Below, piece after piece: positions 1-15,300 of a stretch of DNA of 64,000 bases. Numbering within the stretch: position 1 is the first letter of the stretch; each line of letters begins with the position of its first letter. Under the pieces are notes generated by a model, which was given only the letters and a program-made list of their open reading frames with translations, was not told the DNA's origin and did not search any database. A program made the translations under genes and the position numbers. Origin of the DNA: Limnomonas spitsbergensis (taxonomy: Eukaryota > Chlorophyta > Chlorophyceae > Chlamydomonadales); the NCBI GenBank assembly GCA_037349105.1, contig JAYJMM010000034.1, positions 1,178,001 through 1,242,000 of the forward strand, read 5' to 3'.

Positions 1-290
1 CAGGGTTTGTAAGTGGGAGCTGCCGGGGTTGAGGGTTTATGGGATGGAGGTTCAGGGTTTGAAAGTGGGAGCTGCCGGGGTTGAGGGTTTATGGGATGGA
101 GGTTCAGGGTTTGAAAGTGGGAGCTGCCGGGGTTGAGGGTTTATGGTATGGAGGTTTAGGGTTTGAAAGTGGGAGCCCACGGGGTTCAGGGTTTTAAGGA
201 TGGACGTTCGGGGATTGTAAGTGGGAGCTGCCGGGTTTAGGTTTTATAAGATGGGGGGTTCAGGGTTTGTTAGTGGGAGCTGCCGGGATT
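1..290. repeat. 52-bp tandem repeat upstream of the first visible exon
   Basis: Copies begin near 1, 53, 105 and 157, with two shorter degraded copies to about 290. Each has a CAGGGTTTG-GTGGGAGCTGCC core that loosely resembles the acceptor edge of the exon at 400 (CAG then GGCGTGTGGGAGCT), as at other borders in this gene. Units include GGTTTA/TTTAGGG-like runs. Confidence 0.8.
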
Positions 291-399
291 CAAAGCCCAG
301 AGCTTAGTAGTAGGGCAGATCATTCAGCTCTCACTCCCCTCTGAGCACCAAAGCCAATCCCCCCCCCTCCTTTGCATGCCGCTTGCTGCTCCCTGCCAG

Positions 400-3300
400 G
401 GCGTGTGGGAGCTTTCTTGCGACCGCCATCATGCCGCCCGTGTCAGCCTGGAGGTCCTGGATGCGCTCATGTCTTCGCTGCGTTGCGGCACTTCGTCGGT
501 GCAGGTGGTGGCGCTAGCTGCAGTCTGGAACCTGGCCATCGTGTCTGACGTACGAGGGGCACTGATTCAGGTCTGTGGTACCGAGGGCCCAGAAAGTTTA
601 GGGCTCAAGGTTTATAATGTGGCGCAGGGTGCAGTGTGTCTGGAAACTGGCCATTGTGTCTGACGTGCGAGGGGCGATGATTCAGGTGTGTGGTACCGAG
701 GGCTCAGGGTTCAGGTCTGTGGTACTGAGGGTTCATGTTAAGGGTTCAAGGGTTGAGGATGTGGCGCAGAGTGTGTGGTGTGTCTGGGCTTTGATGCATT
801 TCATGCCCCCCCCCTCAGCAGCAACAGGGTTCTGATTATGGTGGATCCAGTAAGTAATCAACGTCATCCTTGTCACCGCTGTTGAGCGACCTCGTCCTTG
901 TCACCGCTGTTGTCTGACTTCGTCCTTGTCACCGCTGTTGAGCGACTTCGTCCTTGTCACCACTGTTGTCTGACTTCGTCCTTGTCACCGCTGTTGAGCG
1001 ACTTCGTCCTTGTCACCGCTGTTGTCTGACTTCGTCCTTGTCACCGCTGTTGAGCGACTTCGTCCTTGTCACCGCTGCTGTCTGACTTCGTCCTTGTCAC
1101 CGCTGTTGAGCGACTTCGTCCTTGTCACCGCTGTTGTCTGACTTCGTCCTTGTCACCGCTGTTGAGCGACTTCGTCCTTGTCACCGCTGCTGTCTGGCTT
1201 CGTCCTTGTCACCGCTGCTGTCTGACTTTGTCCTTGTCATCGCTTCTGTCTGATTTTACCTGTGGTGTCGGTGCCCCCCCTCGCTGTCAGATGGGCATCA
1301 TCAAGCTTCTGCCTGAGGTGATTCAAGTGCACACCAAATGGCTGTCCGGCCTAAGGCAGCAGACGCAGCAGGACGCAGCTGCTGCTGCCGCTGCCGCACC
1401 CGCTTCAGTGGACAGGGGTCCACAGCTCGGCGCCCGTCAGGAGCACCTGCCGCCCTCTCCTGGAGAAGAAGGGGATGACGTGCTGCAGCTTCAGCCCCTG
1501 GCTCACCATGAACTGACGCGGGAGCAGGCGGAGCAGCTGCAGCTGAGGAACAGGGTCGTGTTCCACGCCTTGGCGGCTCTGGCGGTGCTGGCGGTGGATG
1601 GCGCTGCGAGAGCACGGTGGATCCAGGTGGGGTTTAGGGTTTAGGGTTAAGCACGGTGGATCCAGGTGGGGTTTAGAGTTTAGGGTTCAGCACGGCGGAT
1701 CCAGGTGGGGTTGAGGGTTTAGGGTTAAGCACGGTGGATCCAGGTGGGGTTTAGGGTTAAGGTCTAGAGTTTAGCACGGTGGATCCAGGTCGGCATGTAT
1801 CATGCGTCCTTAACCCGCACTCCTGTGTTATGGTGTGCATGTGTTTGTATGCGCGTGGGGTGTGTGCTGGTTAGCTTGTTGGCACCCCAGTGCTACGTTG
1901 TACACATGTGTATGATTGTGTGGGGGTGTGCTGGTTAGCTTGTCCACACCCCTGTGTCATGTTGTGCCTGCATACTTCACCATCTGTGTGCCGGTGTTGC
2001 GTGCCTGGGTGGGTACCGTACTTGCTTGTTGCTGTGATAAGATGATAATGGACACACCTGAATCTTTAGTGCTGCTCGTCAGACCTGCGTTACCCGACAG
2101 CGCAGCCAGTGCAGACACTTTTTTTGCTGCTTCCTGCCGAGGCAAGGCTGAATGTAACTGGTGTGACAGGGCGTATATCTTTCTTTCTTTCTTTCTTTGA
2201 CTGTGGTGTGCTATGCTGCAGATGAGCCCAGGGCTGGACCTGCTGGTAGCGCTGTGTAGCCTGGACTTCCCAGTCCCTTCGCAGCAGCCTTCTGTACCAG
2301 CAGCCAGAGGTGGGTCGCGGCGGTCGTCGTCTGAGGCGGAGCAGGCCGAGCCTTTGAGCCACGACCCAGTAGCCGATGATCCCATGGAGGAGGGCCTCCG
2401 GCAGCAGAGTGGAAAAGGCGGAGCTGATGCCAACGCTGCTGGCAGCTGGGTTGTCGAGCAGGCCGCTGAATCACCTGCGTCGGAGGTCTCGGAGGTGGCA
2501 AGCGTGGAGCAGGCGGAGGAGGTCGCGGAGGAGGACGTGCCGTACATGCATCAAAAGGTGGGCGGTCTGGGCTGGCTTTGAAGGGGCGTTTGAGTGGAAT
2601 GGGCAAAGGGGCAAAGGGGTGAGGACAGGATGGAAGTTTGAGAGCGAAGCAGCTGTGGAAATGCTCAATAGTTGACGGGAAGCTTGCAACCTCAGCTTGC
2701 ACCGACCTCTATTTCCCATTAGCCCCTCAGCCACCCCCCGAGCTGCCTATATACCTGTGCCCACTGGTGCCCTTGTGCTGTCTGCTCACCCGTCCCCCCT
2801 GATCGCAGATGGCTGCTGAGGTCCTTTACTCGATGCTGGCGAGAGACGGCAGGGTGCGCGAGGCATATGCTGCCGCTGGGGGCATGGCAAGCCAAGTGCA
2901 ACTGCTCCAGGTGCGTCATACGGGCCTGATTGTGCCTAGACTAGCACTTGACTTCTTGTCTCTGACAGGGGCTTTTGCCCTAAGCCACGTAGAAGAAACT
3001 CCTAGACTGCTCATGGCCTCATGCTATTCAAAAACCTCGGGCGTATGAGTGTCTGTCACCCGTCATCTTTGCCACCGGGATTATGCATGTCTTTCCACCG
3101 TCATCTCTGCCACAAGCGCAGGATTGTCTGTTCCCTTGCAACTGGATCATGGGCGCATGCATATCTGTCCACCATCACCTTTGCCTCTGGTGCTTGAATA
3201 TCTGCCCACCATCACCCCTGTCACTGAGGCATGACTATCTGTCCCTCGTCATGTTTACCACGGGGATTATGAACATCTGTCCACTATGACCCATGTCACT

Positions 3301-6300
3301 GGGATCTGAATGTCTGTTCGCCATCATGTTTGTCACGGGGGCATGAATTTGTACTCCCTTGCAACTCCTGGCCTCAGAGCCGGAATCCCGATGTGCGGTA
3401 TTGTGCGGTGATGATTTTGGCCGCCTACGCTGGCGACGTCGGCCCCGACCACACCAGTGGGATGTACCAGCTGCGGGTCTCGGGCCACACTACCGTGCTG
3501 ATCGACGCGCTGCTGCTGATCGAGGAGGAGATGCTCGTGGTCATGAAGGACTGGGGCGGAGCCGGCGGCGGCGACGGCGCGGCAGCGGCCGGCATGGTGG
3601 CGGGAATGGCCGGGGAGGAGCAAGGAGTGCAGGGGGCGGCGGTGGCGGCAGGCGCGCTTCGTGCGGTCGGCGGCGGCACCCACCCGCTCTCCTCGCTCCA
3701 GGAGGCTGCGGCGCTGGCGCTGCGCGCGTGCGTGGTTGCGCAGGTGGTTTCGGTTCCGGGAGATCCCGGTGGCATGCTCTCGCTCCAAGAGGTTTCGCGG
3801 ATCGCGCGCCTGGCGGAGATGCTGGGGCAACAGATGCGCGGCGTGCTGACTGCAGCGGTCGGTGGGCCGCCTGCTGAGCCTACGTCGGACGTCCTGGACC
3901 TGTATACTACCAGGCGGATGACGGAGGCCAGCGGCGTCAGCGCCGCCGCCTCAGACCACACTGCAAGCTCTGACCAAGGGTCTGGCGGGGACGCAGCAGC
4001 CTCCGAGTGCGACGGTGAATCTGTCTCCGAGGAGGCGAAGGAATCTGCCTTGCTCTTGGTGTCCTCGAAGCTGACGTCGCAGGCCGCCACGTTGTACTGC
4101 CTCCTGTCCTGCCTTGTGACCGTGCACACTGGACCCCACTTCCTGGCAACCTTCTGCGAGAAGCTGCGGACTTTGATGGCGAGGATTGAGGAGGAGGAGA
4201 AGACTGTGGGTGAGTGCGTGGGTGTTTTGCATGCGGCTCGAGTTTCTCTATGGCCGGAGCGGCAAAGAGCGTTCCTCGGTTGGACAGACAGAGGGTTCAT
4301 TCTTTATATCTTACTCCCATCTGTTCCGGCTGCTGCCTCCCTTTGTATCGACAATACTGCAATGCATCCATCATCTGGCATTCAGCACCTAGCTGCTGCC
4401 AGTATCCAGTATCCAGCTGCTGCCTGCATCCAGCACCCAGCTGCTGCCTGCATCCAGCACCCAGCTGCTGCCTGCATCCAGCACCCAGCTGCTGCCTGCA
4501 TCCAGCACCCAGCATCCAGCATCCAGCTGCTGCCTGCATCCAGCACCCAGCGTCAAGCATCCAGCATCCAGCATCCAGCTGCTGCACTGTACCCACCATC
4601 CGTTATCCAGCATCCTGCTGTCGCCTCCCTTTGCACCTTCAATGCGCCCATTAACGGACATCTCCACCTCACAGGCTGAGCTGAAAGAGTGATTTCAGGC
4701 ATCCGTTCATACATCGCACTTTCTCCCAAGCCACGAGCTTACCGCCTGAACTGTGAACATAATATCCACTCACTGCCATTATTGCCATTATTGCCAGTGC
4801 ACGGCATTTCATATGTCGTATAATCGTATTCGTCAAGACATGCTCAGGCAATTTATTTCTTGCTATCAGATGTCGAACTTGAGTAGCTCCATGGCTTTGC
4901 GCACTCTGAACTCCCAAGCATGCCACGCCCATGATCCGCCAGCACCTTGTCCCCGCTGCCCCATAAATTCATAATAAGTCGACCTCGTTGATTATTGAAA
5001 AAATAACTGGAAAGTGGTACCTGCCTGGCTGCCTCCTCGTGGCTTCTGACAGGCAGAGATCCTTTTTATTTTCAAATAAAGAAAACCTAGCTTGATCTTG
5101 AAAAGAAAAAAGAACCCGACAAGTGTGCAGAAAAAATATAAACCCTCTTTCATAATTTCATTATACAGATATCAAACTGGAGGAGCTCAACGTCCTCCGC
5201 ACCCTCAACTCCAAGAGGCGGAGCTCCACGACCACCAACTCGATGTTCGACGACGGCAAGTCCGAGGCGCTGGGGCCCGTTGAGGCTGTCGAGTGCGCAG
5301 AAAGGTAGGAAACCCCGATGGAAGTGTGGACAGGGGGGCAGGCCCGAAAAAGATGAGACACATGTCAGTTTGAATGGCCCGTGGAACAGTGTTGTGCCTG
5401 GTGCGCACCAGAACATGTTTGAGGGCCTCTCGTGCAGCCAGCGCTGGGCCAAACTAGGGATTAAACACAAGTCTGGGGCTCAAGCAGCGGGGCTGGCCGT
5501 ACCAGCCCCCTATGGCCAAAGGCCGTGATGAAACTGAAAAAGAGCTGCATTATGTTTGAAAGCATTGCTGTGGTAGGAAACTAGCAAAGGAGCCTACCCC
5601 TCCCTGCCTGCTCCTTCCTGTCCCTGTTATGGTGTGCATATGTACATTTGGGTGTGTGCAGGAGCTTGCTAGCTGCCAGGGACGGAAGGCAGTCAAGGGG
5701 TCAACCCCTCCCTGCCTGTCCCTACCAGTCCCTGCCTGTCCTTACCAGTCCCTGCCTGTCCCTACCAGTCCCTGCCTGTGTGACCTCTGCCCCCTCTGTC
5801 GACACAGGAATGTCGACCTGAGCCGCGCAGAGCTGACAGACCTCCAGGACGACCTCCAAGTCGCCAGTGAGGACTGTGTGGCTGCCCTCCTTGAGGCCCT
5901 GAACCTGCCTCTGCTGCAGCGCGAGCACCACCCAGTACTGGCAAAGGCCGTGGGCACACAGCTGGCGTATGTGCAGCTCATGGCTGTAGGCTTGGCGCAG
6001 AACATGGCGTCCGCCGCACACCCGAGCGAGGAGCAACTGCCCAGCCTGGAGAATCCGGGACCCTTGTTCCAGGGACCCTTCAGGTAGGGAGCTCTGAGGG
6101 GCATGCAGTTACAGCAACAACAGCAGCAACAACAGCAGCAGCACATGAGGGTCATGCAGCAACTGCAACAACAGCAGCAACAACAGCAGCAACAACAGCA
6201 ACGGCAGCGGTTTGAGGTTCTTGTAGCAGCGGCAGCAACAGCAGGAACAGCAGCGGCGGTAACAACAGCAGCAACAGCAGCAGCGGCAGTGGCATGGTGA

Positions 6301-9300
6301 TGCCTAGCGTGTCCATAATGTTCACACACTTAATACTTCTTGGCCCACAGAGGTCATATCATGCCCTCTGTTGGACGGAACGAAAGCCAGGGAGCACACT
6401 ATTTCCTCCACACATATTCCTCTTCCCTCTCCACACCTCCCCCTGCAGGCAGCTGCTCTTGGACAACAATGTCGTTGCAGCTGTTGCGGCCGTGGCCCTC
6501 CCGCTATCAAAAAGCTGCGAGGATGCCACCCTCATCCGGGATGTCTTCCTGGTTGCATCATCAGCCATAGCACACCTCGCGGCGGTGCCCATGGCGCTTC
6601 CTGCGGCTGACCTGACCGTCATGGTGCAGTTCATGGTGGAGGTGGTGGGGCAGCCAGAGTGCGCGCCTCACCTCGCGTCAGCCCTGTGGTGTCTTGCGAG
6701 ACACGAGGACAACAGGTGTGTGCGCGGTGTCTGTTTCGGTTTGGGTCCCCCGGTTTGCTCTGCCTGGCCCTTTCGAAAAAGGCGGTGGCTGGTTGCGTTA
6801 CCAGGAGAGGGTGTGATGGAAGGAGGTGGTTATAGGGTTTAGGGTTCAAGGGTTAACACTGAACTCTAAACCAAGGGGGGTGGGAGAGTATGTGCTGGAG
6901 GGCGGTGTTTTTTGGCTGAGGTTTCGGGAGGGTGATACCTAGGCGGAGTCTTCATTCCCTATGAAAAAACGGTGGGGGGCGCATCGTGTGAAAATCCATA
7001 CCTGCTGCCTGCACCGTTTTGCTAGACAGTGCGGCTGGGCTGGTAACCACCCAGGGAGGACTTGTCGGCCCGGTTCTCAGCCATAATGCACGCTTGGGAG
7101 GGGTTAAGGGTTAAGTGGAACCGTACCTTGTTTCCAGGTTTGGGATCCCACCGCGCGGCGCAACTTGGGAACCAGGATAACAGCACAAGGCTGGCAAGGA
7201 CACCACACAGATTAAAGTTCGCAGATGCCCCCCCCCCCCCCATGCCCATCTGCCCCTATACCCTTAACCCTAATTTCTTAACCCTGGCTACCTGCCCCCC
7301 CCGCCCCTGCTCAGACGTGTCCTCCTGAAGAGCGTCCACTGGCTCAACCTGTGCACCTTCTGGTCAGACATGGTGGTGGCCAGCCTGCAGGACAGCGCCG
7401 CTCCCGCGTCACCGTCCGGCGCAGCAGCAGCAGCTGCCGCCTCGGCGCCGCCTCCCGGCCCCGGCGCCCCGCTGCTGCGCTGCTGCATCATGGCCGCGTG
7501 GCTGCTGCTGAAGCAGTGGCTGCTGGACCACGCCAGCCCGGTCAACGCTCTGCAGGTGAATGGGAGAGAAAGACATGCAACCTAGGGTTTAGGGTTTAGT
7601 TTAAGGTCTAGGGTTTTAGGGGTGCCAAACGATCCTCTCTCTCTCTCTCCCCCTGTCTAGATGTACAGGTTCCATGTGGCCGCACCAGGGGCCTGGCTGT
7701 GCATGGTAGCTGGAATTGAGGTAGCTCATCTCCTACCGGCCCCATGCGGCCGAACATACAGCAGGGCCCAGCGGGTATGTATCGTTCTAAACATGTGCCC
7801 CTAGGGGGAGGATTGAGGGAGTCGACCGTTGGGACATAGCACGCTGGGTGGGGCCACCGCCTTGCTCATCTGTGGTGTAGTCAGTGTTCACTTCTGGCTG
7901 TTGTTGTTGATGCTGAAATTGTTACCTAGTTAGTTATGACACACCTCTGGAACCTGCTTTAAGAGGCTTGGCTGCATCGGCGTCCAAGTGCCATGATGGA
8001 AACTCAAGAGGAGAAAGAAAGCAAGGAAGAAAAGAAACGCAGTTAAAAAAATCCCCCCAGAATCAGAATGCGGAAAGGAAGTAGCAAAATTTGAAGCTTT
8101 AGCGGCCCTCCCTCTGTGCCTGATAGCTCCACACTTTTCAAGCCCTAGCTCCTGCACAGTCCAAGACCTGGATGAAGAAAGGCAAGGAGTTGTATGGCCA
8201 AAGGTCATAGGACGAAGCAATGACACCTTTGACAAAACAGCTGAGTCACTCTTGCTGGTCCACTCTTTAACACTTCCTGTCAAAAGTTGCCGAGAGCGCT
8301 CGCCTTCCGCACCAGGTGCTGACAGCACACGTGTGCTGATTGACACGAATTGGGCCTTGGACCTGAGGCCATGAGGTAGCCGACATTTAGCTTAAGATGT
8401 ACCTGAAATGTAGCTGGAATGCGGTGGCTAAAATGTAGCTGAAGCGAAGCCGCGAGCCACAAGAAAGGAACACTGCGGCATGCGCGCAGGTGTCGGCGGC
8501 CGACGCGTTGTACGCCCGCTCTGAAACCAGCTGGTGGGCCCTACGCTTCGACCTGGACACGCCTCTGGGCGCCTACCCGCCCTTAGGGCAGCCCGGTTCT
8601 GCAGTGGGCGGCGGGCTTGCCATGGTGCTCCACCTGGCGGCGCAGGCGGCCAACAAGGGCATGCCCAGGGGGCTGCCCCTGTGGGACATGGCGCTCAGGT
8701 GCTGCTGGAGCCTCGCTGCGGCTCACCCGGTGAGGGGCGATGGAAATGACTGTATCAAACCCTGAACCCCAACCCATGAATATGCACCCCTTTACCCTTT
8801 ACCCTTTACCCTTTATAAACCAGGCCGCAGCCCACCCGGTGAGGGGCGATGGAAATGACTGTATCAAACCCTGAACCCCAACCCATGAATATGCACCCCT
8901 TTACCCTTTACCCTTTATAAACCAGGCCGCAGCCCACCCGGTCAGGGGCGACGGAAATGACCGCATGAAACCCTTTACCCTTAACCCATGAATTTACATC
9001 CGTTATGGTTATCCTTAATCCTAATGTATAAGGCAGGCCGCAGCCCACCCGTTGAGGGGCGACGGAGATGACCGCATGAAACCCTATACCCTGAACCCTG
9101 AATCCCGACCCCCCCTCAACCTATAACCCTAATTAGTAATCAGGCTGCAGCCCATCCACGAGGGAAGACTGAAACATCAGCTCTTGACCCTCAACCTTAA
9201 ACCCTCAACTAGACCATAGCCCACTGGGTGAGGTGGGGTGAGAGGGAGGGGGGGGGCAGAAATGCCACACGCGTGCCGTGCTGGCCCTGCCTCTGAGGCG

Positions 9301-12300
9301 GACAGGTGGGCAGACGAGCCTTTTTGAAGAGTCCTGCAGACTTCCCACAAAGAACCCATGAAGTGGCAATAGGGCTACACTGGCCTACCCCCCCCGCTGA
9401 TGGTGCAGCCTAAGAGGGACATAGCCTAGTCAGTCTAGCCTGCCCGGTCCTTTCCAACTAGATGGTTGGACGCCCACGCGGCTGAGACTGTTTTAGCCGG
9501 ACCTAGAGGTGTAACGTCATTCATATATAGAGATATAGATATATACCGTATATGTTTAACGTACTGGTACCGGTATGCATCTGCTAGTACGGTATATGAA
9601 ATTAAAAAGCCATATCTGTCAGACTGCGTAAAACAGCCTTATACCGCTCAATACAGCTCAGCACCGCTTAATACACCTTGACGTATCCTCCATGATGCTC
9701 TAGCTATCTGATTTTGCCCTCCCCCTCACCTGACCCTCATGAACTTATCCTCAGGAGCTGTCTGGCCATCTGATCGCGCTGGGTGCCAACCGGCTGGTAG
9801 TGCACTACTGCACATCGCGCAAGGCCGCCAGCCCGCTGGTCTGTACCGCCGTCAAGTACCTGACCTTCCTCATGGACAGCGCGGACGGGATGGCGGCGCT
9901 GGGGGGGGCAACACGGGCATGCAAGGTGAGGGTTGGGGGGGTCATGCCATGCGCGGCAAGGTGGGGGCACAAGCTCATGCATGTCCCACTTCACCATGCA
10001 TGCCTGTGCACCTGCATCTGCCCATTAATCATGCATTTCCTGTGCGCCTGCATTTCTCCCCGTGTCATGTCGTCATTTTCTGATATTCCTTGCACCTGCA
10101 TTTCTCCATAAGTCATGCATTCCTGACCACCTGTACCTACCTCCAATTCATGCATTCCTGACCACCTGCATGTCCCACGAATTGCTGCATGCCTGCGCAC
10201 TTGCATTTCCCCGCGTCATGCATTCCCATGCACCTGCATTTACCCCTGGATCACGTCTTCACATGTCCCCCATGCACCTGCATTTGCCCCTGGGTCACGT
10301 ATTGATGTATCCCCCCATGCACCTACCTTTCCCCAGGTGCTGGTGGTAGTCCTGGACCGTGCGCTGCACCTGGGTGACGCGGCTGGTCGCGGGGCCGACA
10401 TTGAGATGATGGATCTGGCAGTGCGCGGGCTGGCACGTGTCGCCCTTAAGGGGCCTGAGGGCATGCAGGCCCTGATCGATGCAGGGGGCGTGCGCCGGCT
10501 CATCGAGGTGGTGCGGGCAGACAACCGCGCCCTGGAGGCAGTCACGGCAACCAGGTCCGTTTGTGTGTGTGGGGGGGGGATGCAGGCTGGCTTGAAAGAA
10601 AGGTGGTGAGGGCAGTGAGGTGGCGAGGGCAGACGACCGTGCCCTGGAGGCAGACACATCAACCAGGTCTGCGTGCGTACGGGAGGGGATGCTGGCTGGT
10701 GTTTTTATTGTGACCAGCGTGGCCTGCCCAGCTGCCAAGATTCGCGGCAGGGCCCTGCTACCTCTCTAAGAGGTTTGGAAGAGTGATTCAGGCTGGCATG
10801 TCACTGTTGCTGAAATCCACCAGCTTTTTATTGTTTGCCAGCATGGCATGCCCGGATTATAAGAATCTTTTTCATCGTATGGCAGGGGGGCCCGAAGATC
10901 CTCTTACGGCTAGGCGCATCCTCCTGCAACAGTATGCAGCCAAAGCTGGGAGCAGCTCCCTCTCTCACTAGGCACCAAAATGAACCCTAACCAACCTGAG
11001 ACCTAATCGGCCTGAACCCTAACCAACCTGAGACCTATCCGGCCTGAACCCTAACCAACCTGAGACCTAACCGGCCTGAACCCTAACCGGCCTGAACCCT
11101 AACCAACCTGAGACCTAACCGGTGTGAACCCTAACCAACCTGAGACCTAACCGGCCTTAACCCTAACCAACCTGAGACCTAACCGGCCTGAACCCTAACC
11201 AACCTGAGACCTAACCGGCCTGAACCATAACCAACCTGAGACCTAACTGTCCTGAACCACAACCAACCTGAACCCTAAACGATGTTAAGCCTAACAGACT
11301 TTAACCCTTATCAACCAAGCATGTAACTGGCTTGAAACAGCAAGAAATCTAACCGATACTAATCCTAACTGGCTTGAACCAGCATGGAACCTAACCGATA
11401 GTAATCCTAACTGGCTTGAAACAGCAAGAAATCTAACCGATAGTAATTCTAACTGGCTTGAACCAGCATGGAACCTAACCGATATTCACCCTATCCGACC
11501 TGGACCTAACCAATCTGAGCCCTTACTTCCTGTCAGGCTGGAGCACGGCATCCCGCTTTACGAGTCCCCTCACGAGCTGCTGTGCCCGCTCCGTGCCATT
11601 AACGGCATGCCCCACCGGCTGGGGCCGTCCCAAATGGATTCAGCAGCAGCTATGGAGGCCAAGCGGCCCCCGCCGCCGCCCCCCGCCCCGGAACCCGAAC
11701 TGGCCCACTCCTGTTCAATGCTTCCGCAATCCTCGATGAGACTATCGGCCGAGGGCGCGAGGAGGACGAGCCAGAGCCAGCCGGGGAGCCAGCCGTCTGC
11801 CCCTGCCCCTGCCCCTGCGCCGCGCCCGTCGCTGGAAGTCCCTGGGAGCTGCAGCGGATCGGACGCTGAAGACGGCCAAGGTGCAGGCGGCTTCGACAGC
11901 CGGGAGGCAGGCAGCGCGGGAGACGGCAGCGAGGGTATGCAGGGGGGCCAGGAGGAGGTGGCGGACAGCGGCGATGCGGACGTGGGGCTGACTGCGCTTT
12001 GGGGCATCCTGAACCTGTCGGGGTACACGCCGGCGCAGGTGAGCTGGGCATGCCACCAGCCCCTTCAGGGACCTGCAAGTCACAGTTTTAGTACCTGTAC
12101 TGCCATCATTTGTTTCCCAAACCCAACACAAGCGGGGCGATTGATTATTGATATTTTTAGTCTGGAAATTGAGGTACAGAAAACGCTGTTAATCTCGATG
12201 TGCTTGAGCTACATTTCAATGTGCTTCAGCTACAATTCAATGTGATTCAGCTACAATTCAGCTCTGACATGATGGCTTACGACCGGGAGGGGGAGGGTTG

Positions 12301-15300
12301 GGGGGCAGTGGGCGCAGGAGGCCCTGCTGCTCAAGCCAAGAGCCTAAGTCCGGCCAAGATATAGTCCCAATCAGCCCAGTGGTGGCCCCCAAAGCGGTCT
12401 GATGCATGTTAAAACAAGCTTCCCCAAGTGTGTGACGGTGCACCCTGTGCCCTGCATATAACCATTCTGAGCCTTAGCCAACCCTGAAACCTGAATCCTT
12501 AACCAACACGGAGGGCTGATCCAGCCTCCCTCCTCAAAACCCTGGACAGGTCCGCGTCTGTCGCTTTGGATTGTACACTCTGCTGGGCACTGTCCACCGT
12601 TCGTGCGACCCGCAACGCACGAGCACCGCCGCTGCCATCCTCAATAACATCCACTTCCACCCCAGCAACGTCACCACGCTGTACCGCGCGGAGCTCAGGC
12701 TCAAGCAGGCGGCGCTGATTCAGCTGGAGTGTGAGTGCGGCTGGAAACGTGTCCCTCAGAATAGGTTCATTTGATGGTCTCTTTATCGGTTCATCTATCG
12801 TTGCAGTTTAAGAAATGTACCCAAACACCACATGTGCATCTGTACATTGAAGTTTATTATACCAAGAAGCTTCAGAAGCATTGCATGCTAGCGGCGCTGA
12901 TGCAGCTGGAGTGTGAGTCCGGCTGGAAACGTATCCCTCAGAATATGTCCATCTATTCATCAGTTCATCAGTCAATATACCATTGCACATTTCAAGGAAT
13001 TTACCTGTACATCACATGCATGTCAATGTACTTTCTGAGACCTAGTAGCTCTAGGAGCGCTACGTGCAATGCGGCGTTTTCATGACTGGAGTGTGCGTGG
13101 GGCTGGAAAGGTGTCTCTTGGGTCCTGTCGAGCTTGGGCCTCTGATCCTCTCCCCCTCTGGCTCTGAAACCACTGTAACCAGCTTGGGCCTCTGATCCAC
13201 TACACCAGCCGCATGCCCCTTCACACTGTGTAAGTTGTTACACGTGTGAGAGGATGGCCTGTCCTGTGGAGCGTGGGCTCTGAAACCACTGTAACCAGCC
13301 ACCTGCCCGTCTGATGCAGACATATGCCTCAATAGTAGCCAGTTTAAATCTCAGTATATTGATGTAAAGAGCACTGTCTTGCTCTGTTCAAGGAATAGAG
13401 CACCGTCTCTTAATCCCAAACCCTTAACCCTACACACACACACACAGACAAGAGTACTATTGATGTAAAGAGCGCTGCCTTGCTCTGTACTGTACCTCCG
13501 TGACATGTAGTCTTTCCTCCATTTTGCACAGTCCATGTACTGCTCATCACATGCAGTCCCTGATCACTCCCAGGTATCGATCGGCAACGGAACAAAGTGC
13601 ACGTCGGCAGGCCACCTTCCACGCATCAGCGCGTGAACTATGCAAACCCGTCTGCGTCCAAAGTGTCCCCCCAGACGCTGACGCTGGTACGCACGCAGAT
13701 CAGCAGCAGCGTGGAGGCCGCGGCGCAGCTGGGGGCAGATCTGGACCGGGACCACCCGGAGCGCCGGGCTGCAGAAGCCAATGTGAGGGCCGCGGGCGTC
13801 TGGTATGAATTGTTGCAATGCGAGCCCTGCGTGCAAGCGTGTGGGCTGCTGGTATGGAATGATGCACAGTGCTTAGCTTGTGGTGGTGGGGGGGCTGATT
13901 TGAGCTGACTCCTCAAGAGAGTGAAACGACGAGTTTAACCCTAAACCCGAGAAGCCGACAGGCAAAGCCCTTAACCTAAAACACTTCAGGTGAGGAACCG
14001 ACGAGCTAAACCTAAACCCTGAACCTAAACCCTAAACCCTAAACCCTAAACCCTAAACACATGCAGGTGGCCTTCCTGAAATGCCTGGTGGACCCCAACA
14101 CCTTCGCCATGGGGCTCAACACGAGAGATTCACACTTCCTGGCCGCCGATCGCGTCAGCCAGGCTGGCAGCAGCCGCAACCAGGAGGTGGCAGCCTTGAC
14201 AGGTCAGGGGCATGGTAGCCAGTGTGAGGGACTGAGGGGTGCGCGGGCTCAGGCCTTTTATGGGCACCGTGTGTATCTCCTTCTGCTCCTGGGGGGGGAC
14301 AGCTAAGTATTGTGAATATGGGACACCAAGCTGCTGGCCGGGTAATTCAGACCCATGTTGTACAGAGCGTGCTCATTCAGCTCATTTAGCTGCATCCCCG
14401 CCTGTGGGGCCAAGGGGTCCTGGTGTGGCATGGTGTGGCATGGTGTGGCATGGTGTGACATGCCCTGGTGCTTGGAGTCCTTGGACCACAGGCCTTTGAC
14501 AGGTCATAGCTTGGTCTCTCTAAATCCCTTTGGTGGCCGCCCTTCAACCTCCTCCCCCCCCCCGGGAGGGTGGTGTGGTGGGCCCTTAACCTAAAACCCT
14601 GCGCTGCTCACCCACCATGCGACTGCTGTATCATCAGCTTAACCCCTGCAGCTCTTCAATCTTCAAGCAATGAGTTTATTGAATGCCAAGTATTAGTCCC
14701 TGGTGTTAGTCCAGTAAGTTAACCATGCTGGGAGCAGTACAGCGACGGCCTGCACTGCCTAACTGCCTGAATCAGTAATTGCTTGACTACCTAATTGACT
14801 TACTGCTTTACTACCAAACTGCCAAATTGCCAAACTGCCAAACTGCCTCTCCTTTTGCTCAGCTGATCTCATGGAGCGCTTGACAGCGGACCCGGAGGAG
14901 GCCCGCTACTTGGCTCACTTGCGCGCCGTCAGCGCGGTGGATGGCTTCAGCGACTCTCGCCACAACCAGGGCAGCTTCCTGAGAGCGTTCCTGTCACGGA
15001 GCCTAGCTGAGGGGCCGCAAAGCCTGTGGGGCGGCCGCGCAGCAGCCGAGGGGCGAACCGGGGCTCTCACTGCCGCCCCGTTGTGTGGTGGTGACGAGGA
15101 TATTCGGCCCGGCACGGCCCCTGCTGCCACACGGCCCGGGTCAGCGCGGCCGCCGCAAAAAACGGAGAAGCAGGCCAGGGGCGGGAAGCCTCCAGCTGCA
15201 GCGAAGCGTCCGCCGTCTGCCTCTCGCTCGTCGCCCTTCAAGGCGGCTCCGAGCCCCCATGCTGCTGGCTCCCCTGGCCTGGCGTCGGCGGCGTCCAAGA

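Noticed and set aside
4389..4667. Minus-strand Cys/Gln/Ala-rich frame
   Set aside because: Antisense of the 24-bp intronic array.
6103..6300. Poly-Gln ORF
   Set aside because: CAG/CAA microsatellite located in an intron, immediately after a good donor.
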